This document shows, piece after piece, positions 1 through 7,633 of a DNA stretch of 39,865 bases (positions within the stretch are counted from its first letter, which is position 1; the number at the start of each line of letters is the position of its first letter). Source of the stretch: Propionibacterium sp. GTDB lineage: Bacteria > Actinomycetota > Actinomycetes > Propionibacteriales > Propionibacteriaceae. Location of the stretch: positions 1 to 39,865 of the forward strand of contig JAAYVB010000032.1 in NCBI GenBank assembly GCA_012517405.1. Direction: 5' to 3'. A program made the position numbers and the translations under genes. The notes beneath the pieces are model-generated. The model saw only the letters and a program-made list of their open reading frames with translations, ran no database searches and had not been told where the DNA came from.

Positions 1-177
1 GTCCGGGTCACGCTGCTCATCGCGCAAGTCTCGTTCTTTCTTCACCCATTTCCCTAACGTCTTCTCGAGGACGCCGATATTCCGTGCCGCCTCAGCGATC
101 GACCGCCCATCATCCAACACCAACGCCACCGCGTTAGCTTTGTACTCCGCCGTGAAATGCCTCCGCGTAGATCCCAT
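1..177 (-). CDS. IS3-family transposase OrfA, N-terminal part
   Basis: The first 59 residues of an IS3 OrfA-like protein, cut by the window edge. It begins MGSTRRHFTAEYKANAV, the classical start of the helix-turn-helix subunit that binds the element's ends. The segment SIAEAARNIGV followed by LGKWVKKER is the HTH_Tnp_1 helix pair. The full protein is normally about 90-110 residues and is followed by orfB, which carries the DDE catalytic domain and is made by frameshifting; orfB would lie left of position 1. Whether the element is intact cannot be judged here. Confidence 0.85.
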   Translation of the reverse strand, partial: MGSTRRHFTAEYKANAVALVLDDGRSIAEAARNIGVLEKTLGKWVKKERDLRDEQRDPD

Positions 178-246
178 AATCAGCTCCCCTTCACCCTATC
201 GGGAACCGCAAACCTCACCAGTGTCCACCAAACCGGGAACGGTCCA
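1..246 (-). mobile_element. End of an IS3-family insertion sequence
   Basis: The segment carries the 5' part of an IS3-type orfA and, beyond its start codon, a non-coding tip. Read on the minus strand the tip begins TGGACCGTTCCCGG, with the TG typical of IS3-family ends, so the outer boundary is placed near 246. The rest of the element lies left of the window. The tip stops 13 bp before the first CRISPR repeat, so the element sits in the CRISPR leader or in a former spacer. The exact boundary is inferred, because the other terminal repeat and the target duplication are not visible. Confidence 0.7.
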
Positions 247-259
247 TCGTGCGGCCTCC

Positions 260-651
260 GTGCTCCCCGCGCAGGCGGGGATGATCCCCTTCTCGGTCGT
301 GTCCGGGCAGCGTTCGTAGCGTGCTCCCCGCGCAGGCGGGGATGATCCTACTGGCGGCGGACCGGGGCCGAGCCCACCCCTGTGCTCCCCGCGCAGGCGG
401 GATGATCCTGGTCCTCACGAGGCAGCAGGAGCTTGCCGAGCGTCCTCCCCGCGCAGGCGGGGATGATCCGCTGATCAAGCGAAGTGGGACGCGGACTTGG
501 AGGTGCTCCCCGCGCAGGCGGGGATGATCCGTAGTGGCGTCGGGGTTCGAGGCTGGCGTCGGCGTGCTCCCCGCGCAGGCGGGGATGATCCCAGGCCGGC
601 GAGTACGGACAGCGTGAAGTTCCGTGCTCCCCGCGCCAGCGGGGGGCCGCG
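260..651 (+). CRISPR. Type I-E-like CRISPR array, 7 repeats
   Basis: Seven copies of a 28-base repeat begin at 260, 321, 382, 442, 503, 564 and 624, separated by spacers of 33, 33, 33, 33, 33 and 32 bases. The repeat starts GTGCTCCCCGC, ends ATGATCC and contains the short hairpin CCCCGC-GCAG-GCGGGG, as in actinobacterial type I-E repeats. Repeat 3 (382-408) lacks one G of the GGGG run, and repeat 4 (442-469) has C for G at its third base. Repeat 7 (624-651) is degenerate after its first 13 bases and reads GCGCCAGCGGGG in the loop region, as expected of the trailer end. Transcription is therefore inferred left to right, with the leader side at about 247-259, where an IS3 element abuts. No cas genes are present in the window. 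Confidence 0.95.
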
Positions 652-1743
652 TCAGATGCGATGAGGTTCGAGCAGACCGAAGTCGAAGTCAATGCCATGA
701 CCAGGACGATCCGGAGCCGTGACAAAGCCATCGCCGATCGGCATCGCCTCATCCATGTAGTCACCCATGGCGAACCCGTGCGCCTCCATGTAGGTGCGAG
801 TGGGTGCGGCGGCCAGCGAATGAACGGTCAAGTCATGGACGCCATGGCTTGTCAGGGGTAGGTTGTGAGCCTCGGCGATGGCCGCGATCTTGTTGAACAC
901 CGTGTAGCCGCCGACGTTACAGACGTCAGGTTCCACGAAAGTGACGGCACCCATGCTGATCGCGCGAGAGAACTCATAGATGGTGTGCCAGTTCTCGCCG
1001 GCCGCGATCGGGATGCCGCCGTCGCGGACCACCCGTGCCTGCCCCTCGAAGTCATCCGGAATGACGGGTTCTTCCAGCCACAGCAGATCGAAGGGCTGCA
1101 AAGAGCGGGCCATCTTGATGGCCTTGTCAGCGCTCCACCTCATGTTGGCATCGGCCATCAGTGGGAAGGTGTCGCCAAGATGCTCCCTCATGGCCTCGAC
1201 TCGCGCGACGTCCTCGCGTGAGTCGGGCCGGCCGACCTTCATCTTGATGGCCCGGAAACCCTCGGACTGAAAACGATCCGACTGAGCCAACAACTCCTCA
1301 GTGGACAGCCCCAAATCGATACCACCTGCATAAATCGGGACGACCGGATCGTAGCCGCCGAAAATCTTCCACAGCGGCTGACTTGCCCGTCGGCCGAACA
1401 GATCCCACAACGCGATGTCGACCGCCGAGATCGCGGACGTCACTGGGCCGCCGCGGCCGGCATAATGCAGACACCACCACATCCTCTGCCACAAGAACTC
1501 AATCCGGTCGGCATCCTCCCCGACCAGCACGTCGCGCAAGTACCGGTCGATCAGCGCCCAGATGCCCGCACCGCCAGCGCGCACACCATAGGTGTACCCG
1601 AGTCCTTGGGCACCGTCGCTGTCTACTATCCGCACTGTGATGAGCTCGAAGTCGCTCATGTCGCCGTGGGTGCTGTCCTTCATGGTGTGGCTGAGGGGCA
1701 CCTTGTACAAGCCCACGTCCACCTGTTCTATCCGCACAGTCAT
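652..1743 (-). CDS. Mandelate racemase/muconate lactonizing-type dehydratase (enolase superfamily)
   Basis: A 363-residue enolase-superfamily protein, probably a cytoplasmic sugar-acid dehydratase or racemase that abstracts the proton alpha to a carboxylate with Mg2+. The MR-subgroup catalytic set is visible: KxK at K167/K169, metal ligands D198 (MADAN), E224 (WLEEP) and E250 (AAGEN), the Asp-His dyad D273 (EPDVCNVGG) and H300 (TSHGVHD), and E320. The N-terminal capping domain spans residues 1-125. An ATG at 1743 fits the family start (MTVRIEQ); a TTG at 1767 would add eight residues and is less likely. The stop codon directly abuts the last CRISPR repeat. The substrate cannot be assigned. 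No pathway partner is adjacent, although a uxuA/GntR sugar-acid island lies about 18 kb away. Confidence 0.85.
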   Translation of the reverse strand: MTVRIEQVDVGLYKVPLSHTMKDSTHGDMSDFELITVRIVDSDGAQGLGYTYGVRAGGAGIWALIDRYLRDVLVGEDADRIEFLWQRMWWCLHYAGRGGPVTSAISAVDIALWDLFGRRASQPLWKIFGGYDPVVPIYAGGIDLGLSTEELLAQSDRFQSEGFRAIKMKVGRPDSREDVARVEAMREHLGDTFPLMADANMRWSADKAIKMARSLQPFDLLWLEEPVIPDDFEGQARVVRDGGIPIAAGENWHTIYEFSRAISMGAVTFVEPDVCNVGGYTVFNKIAAIAEAHNLPLTSHGVHDLTVHSLAAAPTRTYMEAHGFAMGDYMDEAMPIGDGFVTAPDRPGHGIDFDFGLLEPHRI

Positions 1744-1815
1744 GCTCCATCGCAGCTTGCCGACCAACCGGGGATACCGGTCTTCTGAAGAGTGTTGCGT
1801 GTCCTATTGAGTTGT

Positions 1816-1825
1816 CCAGATCTGG
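1816..1825. promoter_or_regulatory. Possible operator palindrome upstream of the dehydratase gene
   Basis: The perfect 10-bp palindrome CCAGATCTGG lies 73 bp before the start of the dehydratase gene, in the 173-bp gap after rarD. GntR-type regulators use palindromes of this size, but no regulator is adjacent and the match may be chance. The rest of the gap shows no other clear signal. Confidence 0.25.
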
Positions 1826-1916
1826 CCATGAGCCAATTCGCCATATCGGCGTCTGGCGAGGCGGGCATGTTGGACATCTGATGTATCCAGCATGCTCATG
1901 CGGCGGTCGAGATGCG

Positions 1917-2879
1917 CTAGCTGCTCACCAGCACAGGCTCGGCCTCCACACTCCCCTGCCGACTGTGATGCAAGGCGTCAATGATGAAGATCAGCACCGC
2001 CACCCAGATGATCCCGAAGCCGAGCCACCGGGCGGGCGGCATCTGCTCGCCGATGATCAGCCAGCCGGTCAAGAACTGCAGAATCGGCGCCACGTACTGC
2101 AGAATCCCCATCGTGCTCAGCGGAACCCGCACGGACGCCGACGCGAACAGCAGCAAGGGAATCGCCGTGACCGGCCCGGCCAGAGCCACTAGCAGCGCGT
2201 AGCCATCCAGGTGGACGGTGTTCAGCCCGCCAACGCCGAGCCAGATCAAGTAGCCGAGCGCGAACGGTGTCGCCGCGCTGGTCTCGATGGCCAGCCCCGG
2301 CAGCGCCGGCACACCCGCTCCTACCTGCTTTTTCATCAGGCCGTACAGGGCGAACGACGTCGCCAGCCCCAACGCAACCCACGGCACATTCCCGTAGCCG
2401 ACGATGAGCACGATCACCGCCACCGTGCTCACCCCGAACGCGACCCATTGCGCCCGGCGCATCCGCTCCCCGAGCACGATCACGCCCAGTGCCGCGCTCA
2501 TCAGCGGGTTGATGAAGTAACCGAGCGACGCATCGATGGCATGCCCGTTGTTGACGCCCCAGACATACAGCGTCCAGTTCGCCGAAACCAGCAGACCCGC
2601 CCCGGCCAGCACGACAACAGCGCGCCGGTTCGCCAGCACGTACTTCACCCCGCGCCAGTGCCGGGTCACGGTGATCGCCAGCACGCAGAACACCAGCGAA
2701 CAGACGATGCGGTACGCGACGATCTCGAAGGCGCTGGAGCGCGACAGCAGGCGGAAGTAGAGCGGAAACAGCCCCCACAGAAAGTACGAGCCGAAGCCGA
2801 ACAGCAGCCCTCGCCGGTCTATATCCTGTCGTTTCGCCACGGGAGTGATTCTTTCATGCCGACCCTGCAGGTTGGGCAT
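1917..2879 (-). CDS. rarD: RarD-type EamA/DMT family permease
   Basis: About 320 residues with ten predicted hydrophobic segments, the two-EamA-repeat layout of the drug/metabolite transporter superfamily. The opening of the membrane domain, GLLFGFGSYFLWGLFPLYF, is characteristic of RarD; Trp- and Gly-rich segments such as SANWTLYVWGVNNGHAI support this. RarD proteins were named in chloramphenicol-resistance studies, and their natural substrate is generally unknown. Three starts are possible: GTG 2891, ATG 2879 and GTG 2840. The ATG is chosen because GGGGTGG precedes it. Gene order with transketolase (upstream, same strand, separated by a terminator) suggests an independent unit. Confidence 0.85.
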   Translation of the reverse strand: MPNLQGRHERITPVAKRQDIDRRGLLFGFGSYFLWGLFPLYFRLLSRSSAFEIVAYRIVCSLVFCVLAITVTRHWRGVKYVLANRRAVVVLAGAGLLVSANWTLYVWGVNNGHAIDASLGYFINPLMSAALGVIVLGERMRRAQWVAFGVSTVAVIVLIVGYGNVPWVALGLATSFALYGLMKKQVGAGVPALPGLAIETSAATPFALGYLIWLGVGGLNTVHLDGYALLVALAGPVTAIPLLLFASASVRVPLSTMGILQYVAPILQFLTGWLIIGEQMPPARWLGFGIIWVAVLIFIIDALHHSRQGSVEAEPVLVSS

Positions 2880-2933
2880 CGTCCACCCCACTTGTTTTCT
2901 GCGCCGGTCCGCTCACGCCATCGGAAACCACAA

Positions 2934-2965
2934 AGGTGGGGCCGCCCCAACGGGCGACCCCACCT
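2934..2965 (-). terminator. Intrinsic terminator after transketolase
   Basis: A GC-rich hairpin lies 33 bp after the transketolase stop. AGGTGGGG and GCCC pair with GGGC and CCCCACCT across a CAAC loop and a 2-base internal mismatch. On the minus strand it is followed by TTGTGGTTT, a partial T-tract, so termination of tkt before rarD is likely. Confidence 0.75.
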
Positions 2966-2998
2966 CTGCCGTGTTTCACAGACAATCAGAACCGCGGG

Positions 2999-5062
2999 TC
3001 AGGCCTCCAGCGACTCCTTGGCCGCGGCGACGACCGCGTCCGAGGTCAGGCCGAACTCCTTGAACAACACGGTGCCCTTGCCGGACGCGCCGTAGTGCTC
3101 GATCGAGACCGAGCGTCCCTTGCAGCCGACGTACTTGGCCCAGCCCTGCGCGATGCCCGCCTCGACGCTCACGCGGGCGGTGACCTCGGGGGGCAACACC
3201 TCGTTGCGGTAGGCCTCCGGCTGCGCGTCGAACCACTCCTGGCACGGCATCGACACCACACGGGTCGGCACGCCTTCGGCCTCCAGCGCCGTCTGGGCGT
3301 CCAGGGCGACCTCAACCTCCGACCCGGTGCCGATCAGGATGACCTGCGGCGCAGCGCTGGCCTCCTTGAGCACGTACGCGCCCTTGGCCAGACCCTCCGC
3401 CGACGCGAACTCGCCGCTGGTGCGATCGACCACCCGAGTGTTCTGGCGGGTCAGGATCAGCCCGGCCGGCTGATCGGTCAGCTTGAGGATCTCGCGCCAC
3501 GCAATCGCGGTCTCGTTCGCGTCGGACGGACGCACGATCGCCAGCCCGGGAATCGCCCGGTAGGCGGCCAAATGCTCGATCGGCTGATGGGTCGGGCCGT
3601 CCTCCCCCACACCGATCGAGTCGTGGGTCCACACGAAGATGCTCGGAACGTGTGAGAGCGCGGCCAGCCGCACCGGCGGACGCATGTAGTCAGCGAAGAC
3701 GAAGAAGGTGCCGCCGTAGGCCCGGCTCAGGCCGCCCACATTGATGCCGTTGACGATGCCGCCCATGCCATGCTCGCGGACGCCGAAGTGCAGCGTGCGT
3801 CCGTACGGGCCGCCCGGCCACTCGTCGGTCGTCCGGTCGGCGGGCAGGAAGCTCGGCTCGCCCTTCATCGTGGTGTTGTTCGAGCCGGCCAGGTCGGCCG
3901 ACCCACCCCACAGCTCCGGCACCTGGGAGGCCAGCGCGCTCAGCACATCCGCCGACGCCGCCCTGGTGGCCTTCGAACCGGCTTCGAAGACCGGCAGGGT
4001 CAGATCGTCTGGCAGCTTCTTGGCCAGCACCCGATCCAGCAGCTTCACGCCCTCGGGGTTGGCCTGCTGCCACGCCGCGAACTCCTCGTCCCAGGCGGCA
4101 CGCAGTGCCTTGCCCCGCTCAGCAAGCTGAGTGCGGGTGTAGTCGACGACCGAGTCCTCGATCGCGAACGGCTCATCGGTGAATCCGAGAACCTTCTTGA
4201 GGGCGGTGATCTCGGGGGCGCCGAGCGCCGCGCCGTGCACCTTCTCCGAGCCCTGCATGTTCGGCAGCGGCCAGCCGATGATGGTCTTCAGATGAATCAG
4301 CGTCGGCTTGTTGGTCACCTGCTGAGCCGCGATAAGGGCGTCATAGAGCGCCTCGATGTCCTCGGCGTACTTCGTGCCGCCGTGGGTCCAGTCGATGGTG
4401 TGCACGTCCCAGCCGTAGGCCTCGTAGCGCTTCGACACGTCCTCGCCGAAGGCGATCTTGGTGTCGCCCTCGATCGTGATGCGGTTGTCGTCATAGATGA
4501 CGATCAGGTTGCCGAGCTCTTGCGTCCCCGCCAACGAAGCGGCCTCGGCCTGCACACCCTCTTGCATGCAGCCGTCGCCAAGAATCGAGTAGACGAAGTA
4601 GTCGAAAGGAGTCTCGCCCTCAGCACCGGGAGCGTAGATGCCGCGCTGGCGACGGGCCGCCATGGCCATGCCGACAGCGTTGCTGATCCCGGCGCCCAGC
4701 GGGCCGGTGGTGGTCTCCACGAACTTGGTGTGCCCGTACTCGGGATGCCCGGGGGTACGCGAGCCGAAGGTGCGCAGCGACTCGATGTCCTCCAGTTCGA
4801 GGCCGAGCCCGCCGAGGTACAGCTGCGAGTACTGCAGGATCGAGGCGTGCCCTGCCGAAAGGACGAAACGGTCGCGTCCGATCCACTTGTCGTCGGTCGG
4901 ATCGGTCTTCATAACCTTCTGGTACAGCAGGTAGGCGACCGGTGCGAGCGAGATCGCAGTACCCGGGTGGCCATTGCCGACCTTCTGCACGGCGTCCGCG
5001 GCCAGTACGCGCGCAGTGTCGACCGCCCGGCGGTCTTCGTCGGTCCAGGTGAAATTGCTCAC
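2999..5062 (-). CDS. tkt: Transketolase
   Basis: A 687-residue thiamine-diphosphate enzyme of the non-oxidative pentose phosphate pathway; it moves two-carbon ketol units between sugar phosphates in the cytoplasm. The ThDP/metal motif is GDGCMQEG followed by NLIVIYDDN. Substrate-site signatures include NGHPGTAISLAP near the N-terminus, GHPEYGHT, and the pyrimidine-domain segment FGVREHGMGGIVNG. The length is normal for the family. GTG 5062 is chosen because AAAGGA sits seven bases upstream and VSNFTWTDEDRRAVDTAR fits family starts; the upstream in-frame extension to 5125 has no ribosome site. A terminator follows at 2934-2965. The talA/zwf genes that often accompany tkt in actinobacteria are not next to it. 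Confidence 0.97.
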   Translation of the reverse strand: MSNFTWTDEDRRAVDTARVLAADAVQKVGNGHPGTAISLAPVAYLLYQKVMKTDPTDDKWIGRDRFVLSAGHASILQYSQLYLGGLGLELEDIESLRTFGSRTPGHPEYGHTKFVETTTGPLGAGISNAVGMAMAARRQRGIYAPGAEGETPFDYFVYSILGDGCMQEGVQAEAASLAGTQELGNLIVIYDDNRITIEGDTKIAFGEDVSKRYEAYGWDVHTIDWTHGGTKYAEDIEALYDALIAAQQVTNKPTLIHLKTIIGWPLPNMQGSEKVHGAALGAPEITALKKVLGFTDEPFAIEDSVVDYTRTQLAERGKALRAAWDEEFAAWQQANPEGVKLLDRVLAKKLPDDLTLPVFEAGSKATRAASADVLSALASQVPELWGGSADLAGSNNTTMKGEPSFLPADRTTDEWPGGPYGRTLHFGVREHGMGGIVNGINVGGLSRAYGGTFFVFADYMRPPVRLAALSHVPSIFVWTHDSIGVGEDGPTHQPIEHLAAYRAIPGLAIVRPSDANETAIAWREILKLTDQPAGLILTRQNTRVVDRTSGEFASAEGLAKGAYVLKEASAAPQVILIGTGSEVEVALDAQTALEAEGVPTRVVSMPCQEWFDAQPEAYRNEVLPPEVTARVSVEAGIAQGWAKYVGCKGRSVSIEHYGASGKGTVLFKEFGLTSDAVVAAAKESLEA

Positions 5063-5144
5063 AGTGTGTCCTTTGCAGTCAGATACGCTCAGCGTCTTGC
5101 CATAAGCGCGGAGAATCCATGTCACAGCCTAACGCAGGGCGCCC

Positions 5145-5150
5145 TACAAT
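5145..5150 (+). promoter_or_regulatory. -10 box of a leaderless promoter (GNAT gene)
   Basis: TACAAT matches the TANNNT -10 consensus and ends six bases before the ATG at 5157. This is the spacing at which transcription starts on the A of the start codon. There is no Shine-Dalgarno sequence, consistent with a leaderless mRNA. Confidence 0.65.
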
Positions 5151-5156
5151 GGCCGA

Positions 5157-5654
5157 ATGCCGGTTGCCATCCGCAATGCCCGCCCCGCCGATATGGCAGT
5201 GGTGAATGCGATCTACAACGCTCAGGGCATCGACACCACAGCCAGCTACGGCTACGAGCCGCTCGGCGAGGCCTACTGGCTCGGCTGGCTCGACGATCAG
5301 TATGCCGCCGGGCGGCCCTGCCTGGTGGCCGAAATCGACGGCCAGGTCGTGGGCTTCGCCTACTACACACCGTTCCGCGGCAAGCAGGGATGGGCGCTCA
5401 CCGTCGAGAACTCGGTCTATGTGGACGCACGTACGCAAGGCGGCGGCGTCGGGCGTGCGCTGATGGCTGCGCTGATCCAGCAGGCACGCGCCGATGGCAG
5501 GCATGTCATGGTCGCCTGCATCGACGCCGCGAATCAGATCTCCCAGGATTTCCATGCCCGTCTCGGATTCGAGTTGATGGGCGTGCTGCCCGAAGGCGGA
5601 CGCAAATTCGGCCGCTGGCTGAATGCCGCTTTCTGGATCAAGCAGCTGGATTGA
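5157..5654 (+). CDS. GNAT acetyltransferase, phosphinothricin/methionine-sulfoximine acetyltransferase-like
   Basis: A 165-residue single-domain GNAT protein that transfers acetyl from acetyl-CoA to an amine. The start IRNARPADMAVVNAIYN and the acetyl-CoA loop YVDARTQGGGVGRALM (Q-x-x-G-x-G/A type) place it in the Pat/Bar/YncA subgroup, which acetylates methionine sulfoximine-like amino acids and phosphinothricin. C-terminal DFHARLGFELMGVLPEGG is also typical (HxxLGF). The physiological substrate is not known from sequence; amino-acid analogue detoxification is an inference from the subgroup. It is divergent from tkt and has its own leaderless-type promoter. Confidence 0.88.
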   Translation: MPVAIRNARPADMAVVNAIYNAQGIDTTASYGYEPLGEAYWLGWLDDQYAAGRPCLVAEIDGQVVGFAYYTPFRGKQGWALTVENSVYVDARTQGGGVGRALMAALIQQARADGRHVMVACIDAANQISQDFHARLGFELMGVLPEGGRKFGRWLNAAFWIKQLD

Positions 5655-5713
5655 TTCCCCGACAATCGCGTTACAACCGGCCGAACGGACCGGGCAATCC
5701 CGAAGGCACTGGC

Positions 5714-5719
5714 TACTAT
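5714..5719 (+). promoter_or_regulatory. -10 box of a leaderless promoter (phosphoribosyltransferase gene)
   Basis: TACTAT ends exactly six bases before the ATG at 5726, the same geometry as at 5145. No ribosome-binding site separates them. The gene thus seems to have its own promoter although it lies only 71 bp after the GNAT gene. Confidence 0.65.
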
Positions 5720-5725
5720 GTGCCC

Positions 5726-6235
5726 ATGACGACGGCCTACCATGCGGACTCCAGCCAGCTCGAAGACAAGGAAATCCTCACCTGGGAGGGCTTCGGTGAA
5801 GGCACCAGACAACTCGCCCAGCGGATCACCGACTCGGGCTTCGAGCCGGAGGTCATCATCGCGGTGGCCCGCGGCGGGATGATCCCGGCCGGCGCCCTCA
5901 CCTACGCTCTGGGCGTCAAACTCACCGATGCCATCAACGTCGAGTTCTACACCGATGTCGCTGAGACCCTGCCGGACCCGATCCTGCTGGCCCCGATGCT
6001 CGACACGGACTCGATTCGTGGCCGCAAGCTCCTGTTGGTGGACGACGTCGTCGATTCCGGACGCACCCTCGCGCTCGTGCTGAAACTGCTGCGCGGGTTC
6101 GGCGCCGATGTGCGCAGCGCAGTCATCTACTCCAAGCCGACCACCATCGTCCAGCCCGACTTCGTCTGGAAGCACACCGACAACTGGATCGTCTTCCCGT
6201 GGTCGGCGCAACCCCCGGTTAACCCAGCCGCCTGA
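5726..6235 (+). CDS. Phosphoribosyltransferase-family protein
   Basis: A 169-residue type I phosphoribosyltransferase fold protein. The PRPP-binding signature LLLVDDVVDSGRTL is at about residues 102-115, and IIAVARGGMIPA near residue 45 is the PPi loop. The closest functional classes are xanthine/hypoxanthine-guanine salvage enzymes and the uncharacterised COG2236-type proteins; the sequence alone does not fix the base. The C-terminus (DNWIVFPWSAQP) is also usual in COG2236-type proteins. The start is set by the leaderless -10 box at 5714-5719. The gene converges on gltA with a 36-bp gap. Confidence 0.85.
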   Translation: MTTAYHADSSQLEDKEILTWEGFGEGTRQLAQRITDSGFEPEVIIAVARGGMIPAGALTYALGVKLTDAINVEFYTDVAETLPDPILLAPMLDTDSIRGRKLLLVDDVVDSGRTLALVLKLLRGFGADVRSAVIYSKPTTIVQPDFVWKHTDNWIVFPWSAQPPVNPAA

Positions 6236-6255
6236 CCAACGCTCTGGCCCACCTC

Positions 6256-6271
6256 GGGCTGCCGCCAGCCC
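6256..6271. terminator. Hairpin between convergent phosphoribosyltransferase and gltA
   Basis: GGGCTG-CCGC-CAGCCC forms a perfect 6-bp stem that abuts the gltA stop codon, in a 36-bp gap between converging genes. No T-tract follows on either strand, so it is a weak or factor-assisted bidirectional terminator at best. Confidence 0.45.
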
Positions 6272-7555
6272 TCAGCGGTCACCCAGCGGCACGTAGTCTC
6301 GCTCGCCCTCGCCGATGTAGATCTGGCGCGGACGACCGATCTTGCGCTTGGGGTTGGTCACCAGTTCACGCCATTGGGCGATCCAGCCGGGCAGCCGCCC
6401 GATCGCGAACAGCACGGTGAACATCTCCTTTGGGAAACCCATCGCCTCGTAGATGAGCCCCGAATAGAAATCGACATTCGGGTAGAGCTTGCGCTCGGTG
6501 AAATAGTCGTCCTCGAGGGCCGCGTGCTCCAGCTCCTGGGCGAGCTTCAGCAGGTCGCGACGTCCGGCTTTGAGGCTCATCACCTTGTCGGCATGCTCCT
6601 TGATGATCGCCGCGCGCGGATCGTAGTTCTTGTAGATGCGATGACCGAAGCCCATCAGCTTGATTCCGGCCTTCTTGTCCTTGACCTGCTGCACGTACTC
6701 CTTGACCGAGATCCCGGACTCCTTGATCGCCGAGAGCATCTCCACTACAGCCTGATTGGCGCCACCGTGCAGTGGCCCGGACAGCGCGTTCACGCCACCG
6801 GCCACCGAAGCATAGATGTTCGCGCCCGATGAACCGATCAGGCGAACCGTGGAGGTGGAGCAGTTCTGCTCATGATCGGCGTGCAGGATCAACAGCACAT
6901 CCAAAGCCCGGGTGATCTCGTCGTGGAACTCATAGGGTTCGGTCGGATAGGCGAAGCTCATTCGCAAGAAGTTCTCGATGTAGCTGAGCGAATTGTCCGG
7001 ATACAGCATGGCTTCGCCCCGCGAGTTTTTGTAGCCGTAGGCGGCCAGCGTCGGCACCTTGGCGATCAGCCTTTCGGTGGCCTTCTCGATCGCCTCCGGG
7101 GTGTAGGCGACCGAGTCGAAACTGTAGGTGGACAGCATCATCAGGCCGCTGGCCAGCACCGGCATCGGGTGCGAGCGGCGCGGGAACATCTTGAAGAACT
7201 CCCGCATCCGTTCGTCCACCATGGTCTTGCGGCGGATCCGGTCTTCCCAGGTGGCCAACTCGGCGGCGGTCGGCAACTCGCCATAGATCACCAGATAGGC
7301 GGTCTCCAAGAAGGTCGACTCCTTGGCCAGCTGCTCGATCGGATACCCGCGGTAGCGCAAGACTCCGGCGTCCCCGTCGATATAGGTGATGGCAGACATC
7401 GTCGAAGCGGTGTTCGCCAGCCCATCGTCATAGGTCGTATAGCCTGTTTCCGACAGCAGCTTGCTGATGTCGATACCCGAAGAACCCTCGGTCGGCACCA
7501 CGACAGGTGCCTCGAAATCGGTTTCCAGGCCGCTGATACGCACGGAATCGCTCAC
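6272..7555 (-). CDS. gltA: Citrate synthase
   Basis: A 427-residue type II-like (hexameric class length) citrate synthase that condenses acetyl-CoA and oxaloacetate at entry to the TCA cycle. The three catalytic residues are recognisable: His in LHADHEQNCSTSTVR, His in GPLHGGANQ (with GFGHRIYKNYDPRA binding oxaloacetate), and Asp in NVDFYSG. GTG 7555 is chosen because AAGGA precedes it and it gives the usual length; an in-frame ATG at 7588 lacks a ribosome site. It is a single-gene unit, as usual in actinobacteria. Confidence 0.97.
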   Translation of the reverse strand: MSDSVRISGLETDFEAPVVVPTEGSSGIDISKLLSETGYTTYDDGLANTASTMSAITYIDGDAGVLRYRGYPIEQLAKESTFLETAYLVIYGELPTAAELATWEDRIRRKTMVDERMREFFKMFPRRSHPMPVLASGLMMLSTYSFDSVAYTPEAIEKATERLIAKVPTLAAYGYKNSRGEAMLYPDNSLSYIENFLRMSFAYPTEPYEFHDEITRALDVLLILHADHEQNCSTSTVRLIGSSGANIYASVAGGVNALSGPLHGGANQAVVEMLSAIKESGISVKEYVQQVKDKKAGIKLMGFGHRIYKNYDPRAAIIKEHADKVMSLKAGRRDLLKLAQELEHAALEDDYFTERKLYPNVDFYSGLIYEAMGFPKEMFTVLFAIGRLPGWIAQWRELVTNPKRKIGRPRQIYIGEGERDYVPLGDR

Positions 7556-7633
7556 CTGAGACTGTTCCTTCCACTCGCCATTCGACAACGCTGTGTTGGC
7601 CCCTCCACCCTATTGCGCGGGCGGTAAACGCGC

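Noticed and set aside
1..651. cas genes next to the CRISPR array
   Set aside because: Neither strand near the array encodes a Cas protein; only an IS end and an enolase-superfamily gene flank it.
3770..6235. An 821-codon plus-strand frame running through tkt, the GNAT gene and into the phosphoribosyltransferase
   Set aside because: Only its end (from 5726) is a real protein. The earlier part is antisense to tkt or out of frame with the GNAT gene; the leaderless -10 box sets the true start.
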